Below are positions 5,766 to 8,057 of a stretch of 8,057 nucleotides of DNA, in pieces (position 1 is the first letter of the stretch; each line of letters opens with the position of its first letter). Source of the stretch: VGOB01 sp034435315 (GTDB lineage: Bacteria > Chloroflexota > Anaerolineae > UBA4142); the NCBI GenBank assembly GCA_034435315.1, contig DAOTYB010000259.1, positions 1-8,057 of the forward strand, given 5' to 3'. The translations under genes were made by a program, and so were the position numbers. Below the pieces are notes generated by a model. It had not been told where the DNA came from, did not search any database, and saw nothing but the letters and a program-made list of their open reading frames with translations.

Positions 5766-5797
5766 AGATTGGAGATTAGAGATTGGAGATTGGGTGA
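5735..5797 (+). repeat. Heptamer array A (9 units), over the GT stop codon
   Basis: Nine consecutive 7-bp units with no spacer: GGCAGGA, GGCGGGA, GGCAAGT, then TGGAGAT and TAGAGAT alternating, ending in the diverged TGGGTGA. Two sequence families are thus joined in one unbroken 7-bp register. The array codes for the C-terminal tail of the first GT and supplies its TAG stop (5763-5765). It runs straight into the nonamer array at 5798. Confidence 0.85.
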
Positions 5798-5921
5798 TTT
5801 GGCACGTTTGGCATCTTTGGCATCTTTGGCACATTTGGCATATTTGGCTCATTGGCCCATTGGTTCATTGAGGTTTGGCTCATTGGCACATTGGCACATT
5901 GGCTCATTGGAATCTGGCTCA
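5798..5921 (+). repeat. TTTGGCAyn nonamer and TTGGCwCA octamer array
   Basis: Six 9-bp units (5798-5851), TTTGGCACG, TTTGGCATC twice, TTTGGCACA, TTTGGCATA and TTTGGCTCA, are followed by degenerate 8-bp units of the TTGGCACA/TTGGCTCA kind to about 5921. It fills the gap between the two glycosyltransferase genes. In the frame of the second GT the nonamers read as Leu-Ala-x tripeptides and contain many in-frame TTG codons but no ATG or GTG. Confidence 0.8.
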
Positions 5922-6824
5922 TTTTGCATTGACGGTCGCTACATCCAGGACCATTTTCCCGGCATCGGGCGCTACACCTACAACCTGATTGACGCGCTCG
6001 CGCGTGTGTCGCCCGCTGACCGCTTTGTTGTCTTGTGTAACCCAGCGCTCCGCAACACGCGCTACGATCTCGCCGCCCTCGCGCGCCACCCCAACATTGA
6101 ACTCGTGCGCGTGAACGTTCCTACGTTCTCACTTGCTGAACAATATCGGCTCCCAGTAGCCATCAGAGGTCAGAGGTCAGAGGTCAGAGGTCAGCCGTCG
6201 GCGGTCAGCGGTCAGCGGTCGGCGGTCTTTCACTCGCCCTACTACCTCAAACCGTACCTCCTCCGCCTTCCCTCTGTTGTCACAATCTTCGATGTGATTC
6301 CACTTGTCGTTCCGAATGCTGTATCGTGGCGCGCGCGCTGGTTCTTTCGCTGGGCAGCGTGGCTCGCGGCAAAGACATCCGCGCGCGTGATCGTTCCCTC
6401 GCGCGCAACGCGCGACGATTTGATCGCGCGCCTGCGCGTGCCGCGCGAAAAAATCGCGGTGATTCCACTCGCCGCCGACGCACGCTTTGCGCCACAGAGT
6501 GCTGCGGAGATCGCGCGTGTGCGCGAAAAATACGCGCTTGCCGAACGATTCGTTTTGTACGTCGGTATCAACAAGCCGCACAAGAATCTAGCGACGCTGC
6601 TGGACGCGTGGGCGCGCGCCGAGCGCGACGCGCTGTTGGTGATGGCAGGGGTGTGGGATGCTCGTTACGAGCCAGAGGTCAGAGGTCAGAAGTCAGAGGT
6701 CAGAAGTCAGCGGGAGGCAGGCGGCAGGAGGCAATCGAAAATCGAAAATCGAAAATTCGATTCATTCGCGATGTTGATGACGCGGACTTGGCCGCGCTCT
6801 ACGCCGGCGCGACGGCGTTCGTGA
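5907..6824 (+). CDS. GT4-family glycosyltransferase, 5' part of a frameshifted gene
   Basis: Covers the acceptor domain and the start of the donor domain of a second GT4 enzyme. Visible motifs are C-I-D-G-R-Y (from 5925), the loop F-P-G-I-G-R-Y-T-Y, F-H-S-P-Y-Y-L, T-I-F-D-V-I-P, V-I-V-P-S and L-Y-V-G-I-N-K-P-H-K-N. The native start has been lost in the upstream repeats. TTG 5907 is my choice because it is the last start-type codon before the conserved I-D-G-R-Y; the frame is open back to TTG 5769. Array B (6164-6226) is inserted in frame just before F-H-S-P-Y-Y. Array C (6671-6754) follows D-A-R-Y-E-P. After array C this frame is wrong and ends at TGA 6822-6824, while the true continuation is in another frame. 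As read, the product lacks the donor-binding E-x7-E motif and should be inactive. Confidence 0.75.
   Translation: MESGSFCIDGRYIQDHFPGIGRYTYNLIDALARVSPADRFVVLCNPALRNTRYDLAALARHPNIELVRVNVPTFSLAEQYRLPVAIRGQRSEVRGQPSAVSGQRSAVFHSPYYLKPYLLRLPSVVTIFDVIPLVVPNAVSWRARWFFRWAAWLAAKTSARVIVPSRATRDDLIARLRVPREKIAVIPLAADARFAPQSAAEIARVREKYALAERFVLYVGINKPHKNLATLLDAWARAERDALLVMAGVWDARYEPEVRGQKSEVRSQREAGGRRQSKIENRKFDSFAMLMTRTWPRSTPARRRS
6164..6226 (+). repeat. Heptamer array B (9 units) inside the second GT, in frame
   Basis: Units are CAGAGGT four times, CAGCCGT, CGGCGGT, CAGCGGT twice and CGGCGGT: exactly 63 bp, or 21 codons, so the frame is kept. It is read as three heptapeptides, R-G-Q-R-S-E-V, R-G-Q-P-S-A-V and S-G-Q-R-S-A-V. 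It replaces the segment corresponding to roughly L-D-R-A-L-P-R-V-D-I in the neighbouring intact GT. Confidence 0.9.
6671..6754 (+). repeat. Heptamer array C (12 units) inside the second GT, at the frameshift
   Basis: Twelve units in unbroken register: six of the GTCAGAG/GTCAGAA kind (first and last diverged), three of the GGAGGCA/GGCGGCA kind and three exact ATCGAAA. The coding frame before the array (codons starting at multiples of three) differs from the frame after it by two bases. It replaces the segment corresponding to about T-F-D-H-V-K-R-A-G-M-E-D-A in the intact neighbour. Confidence 0.9.
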
Positions 6825-7111
6825 TGCCGTCGTTGTACGAGGGGTTTGGGTTGCCACCGCTCGAGGCGATGGCATCGGGCGCGCCGGTGATTTGCTCGCA
6901 CGCGTCAGCGTTGCCGGAGGTGGTGGGCGATGCCGCGCTGTTGGTGAATCCGCGCGACGCGGAGGACATTGCGCGCGCGATAACGCGCGTGCTGGATGAT
7001 GCCGCGCTGCGCGACGCGTTGCGCGCCCGGTCGCTAGCGCGCGCGGCGCAATTTTCGTGGGAGCGTACGGCGGAAATGACATTGGCGGTGTATCGTGAAA
7101 TTACGACTTGA
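6755..7111 (+). CDS. GT4-family glycosyltransferase, 3' part of the frameshifted gene
   Basis: Carries the rest of the donor-binding domain in the second frame: I-R-F-I-R-D-V-D-D-A-D-L at the start, then S-L-Y-E-G-F-G-L-P-P-L-E-A-M with both glutamates of E-x7-E, A-L-P-E-V-V-G-D-A-A-L-L-V-N-P-R-D, and F-S-W-E-R near the end. It matches the C-terminal part of the intact upstream GT almost residue by residue. No good start codon or ribosome binding site is present at its beginning, so it is probably not made separately. It is the natural continuation of the 5' part across array C. The stop TGA 7109-7111 overlaps the beginning of the next gene by 17 bp. Confidence 0.75.
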   Translation: MRFIRDVDDADLAALYAGATAFVMPSLYEGFGLPPLEAMASGAPVICSHASALPEVVGDAALLVNPRDAEDIARAITRVLDDAALRDALRARSLARAAQFSWERTAEMTLAVYREITT

Positions 7112-8057
7112 TCTCGTCGGGGGCTTGAGCGCCGCGCTCGTCTTTGGTGTGGCGCTGACGCTCTACGTTGCTACGCTGGCGCCCGGCTTGTTGTGGGGCG
7201 GCGGCGATTTTGCGACATTCCAGACGCGCCTCTTTCTGGGCGAACTGCGCGGCGGTATTTTCGGTCATCCTTTGTGGGTTATCGTCGCGCGTCCGTTTGT
7301 ATGGCTGCCGATTCGCGACGTGGCTTATCGCGCGAACCTCGCGGCGGCAGTGTTCGCCGCGCTGGCTCTCGTTTGTGTGTTCCTCTCGGCGCACCGACTC
7401 ACGCGTTCGTTGTGGGCATCGTTACTTGCTACCGGCGCGTTGATGGTCTCGCACACGTTCTGGACGTATGCCGTTATGCCCAAAGTGTATTCGCTCAACG
7501 CGTTGATGCTGGCATTGTGCATCTATCTCTTGATTCGCTGGGAACAGGAGCAACGCGCGGCGAATCTCTATGCGTTTGCGTTGTTGTATGGCTTGTCGCT
7601 TTTGAATCACCTCGTTATGGCGACAGCAGCAGCGGGTTTTGTGTTCTACATTCTTCGCGTTGGTGCGCGGCAGTGGCGACAATGGATCATCGCTGCGTGC
7701 TTTTTTCTCTTCGGCGCGATGCCGTATGGTCTGCTCTGGCTCTCGACGGAACAGAGCGCGAGCGGCGCGGTGTTCGCTTTCCTGCGTGGATTTCTCAATC
7801 TGTTCGTGTCGCCCGATTCGTTGTGGCTGGGAATTAGCCTTGGCGTCGCGTTGCTGCTCTATCAATTTCCGCTGACGGTCGTGGTGGGAATCGTGGGCGC
7901 GCGCACCTTGTGGCGTGAACAGTGTCGGGTGGCGTGGATGTTGCTTTTGATTGCGTTAGGGGATGTGGCGTTCCTGCTCGGTGCAACCGATCCGCGCACT
8001 GGCGGCGAGTATGTCTGGAATTTGCATTACTATCTCCAGGCGTACATCGTCTTCGCC
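7095..8057 (+). CDS. DUF2723-like multi-pass membrane protein (GT-C type), 3' end outside window
   Basis: Open from GTG 7095 to the window edge, 321 codons so far. The protein is strongly hydrophobic, with a short basic N-terminus (M-K-L-R-L-D) and likely membrane segments near 10-28, 80-98, 107-122, 134-147, 158-185, 196-216, 243-268 and 279-297. Segments resemble the DUF2723/TMEM260 family: T-L-A-P-G-L-L-W-G-G-G-D-F (27-39), G-H-P-L-W (57-61) leading to a conserved Arg, F-W-T-Y-A-V-M-P-K-V-Y-S-L-N-A-L (122-137), and G-L-S-L-L-N-H-L (166-173). Members are GT-C-fold enzymes or relatives; animal TMEM260 is a protein O-mannosyltransferase. The acidic residue usual before V-Y in the third motif is Lys130 here. 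The gene overlaps the GT by 17 bp, so translational coupling is likely. A role in surface or lipid-linked glycan assembly fits the context but is inferred. Confidence 0.75.
   Translation, partial: MKLRLDLVGGLSAALVFGVALTLYVATLAPGLLWGGGDFATFQTRLFLGELRGGIFGHPLWVIVARPFVWLPIRDVAYRANLAAAVFAALALVCVFLSAHRLTRSLWASLLATGALMVSHTFWTYAVMPKVYSLNALMLALCIYLLIRWEQEQRAANLYAFALLYGLSLLNHLVMATAAAGFVFYILRVGARQWRQWIIAACFFLFGAMPYGLLWLSTEQSASGAVFAFLRGFLNLFVSPDSLWLGISLGVALLLYQFPLTVVVGIVGARTLWREQCRVAWMLLLIALGDVAFLLGATDPRTGGEYVWNLHYYLQAYIVFA

Noticed and set aside
4605..5852. Long minus-strand reading frame (415 codons) opposite the first GT, and a similar one at 1200-2315 opposite pyrG
   Set aside because: Both are shadows of well-supported + strand genes. 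Their translations are rich in Arg, His and Gln without family motifs, as expected from the antisense of GC-rich coding DNA; Cys-Gln repeats at the start of the first come from the TTGGC array.
5735..6754. Tandem arrays considered as a CRISPR array
   Set aside because: Units are 7-9 bp with no unique spacers, and they lie within protein-coding sequence; there are no cas genes.
7193..7837. A 214-codon + strand frame within the last gene
   Set aside because: The frame starting at GTG 7095 runs open to the window edge with a membrane-protein pattern and family motifs; this one is out of frame with it and Arg/Cys-rich.

Overview
The window is about 8 kb of bacterial DNA with every recognisable gene on the + strand. 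Gene content (Roadblock/LC7 protein, GTG-started pyrG, secD, clustered GT4 glycosyltransferases, a DUF2723-type membrane protein), a GC-rich GCGC-heavy codon style and many short dispersed palindromes and tandem repeats suggest a member of the Chloroflexota, perhaps Anaerolineae-like. That placement is inference from gene style; no ribosomal RNA is present to confirm it.

Layout. 1-180: a dispersed inverted-repeat element, then a promoter carrying a perfect palindrome. 205-579: small Roadblock/LC7 protein. 614-646: intrinsic terminator lying only 22 bp before the pyrG start, so a possible attenuator. 669-2270: CTP synthase, pyrG. 2271-2665: 395 bp without a gene, packed with at least five different palindromic or dispersed repeats. 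2666-3037: a SpeD (S-adenosylmethionine decarboxylase) homologue that has lost the pyruvoyl-forming serine and two other catalytic residues. 3071-3099: strong sigma-70-like promoter. 3140-4558: secD, closed by a strong terminator with no secF after it. 4614-5765: intact GT4 glycosyltransferase. 5735-5921: tandem arrays of 7-, 9- and 8-bp units. 5907-7111: a second GT4 glycosyltransferase interrupted by two heptamer arrays, one in frame and one that breaks the frame. 7095-8057: start of a multi-pass DUF2723-like (GT-C type) membrane protein, cut by the window edge.

How the genes fit together. The left half is housekeeping: nucleotide synthesis (pyrG) and protein export (secD). The right half is a surface-glycan locus: two cytosolic GT4 enzymes and an integral-membrane glycosyltransferase-like protein that overlaps the second GT by 17 bp. 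The most unusual points are the SpeD homologue without catalytic residues and the seamless heptamer arrays in the glycosyltransferase pair. Gain of one heptamer, or loss of two, would restore the reading frame of the second GT, so the locus is a candidate for phase variation. Sequencing error and ordinary gene decay remain real alternatives.
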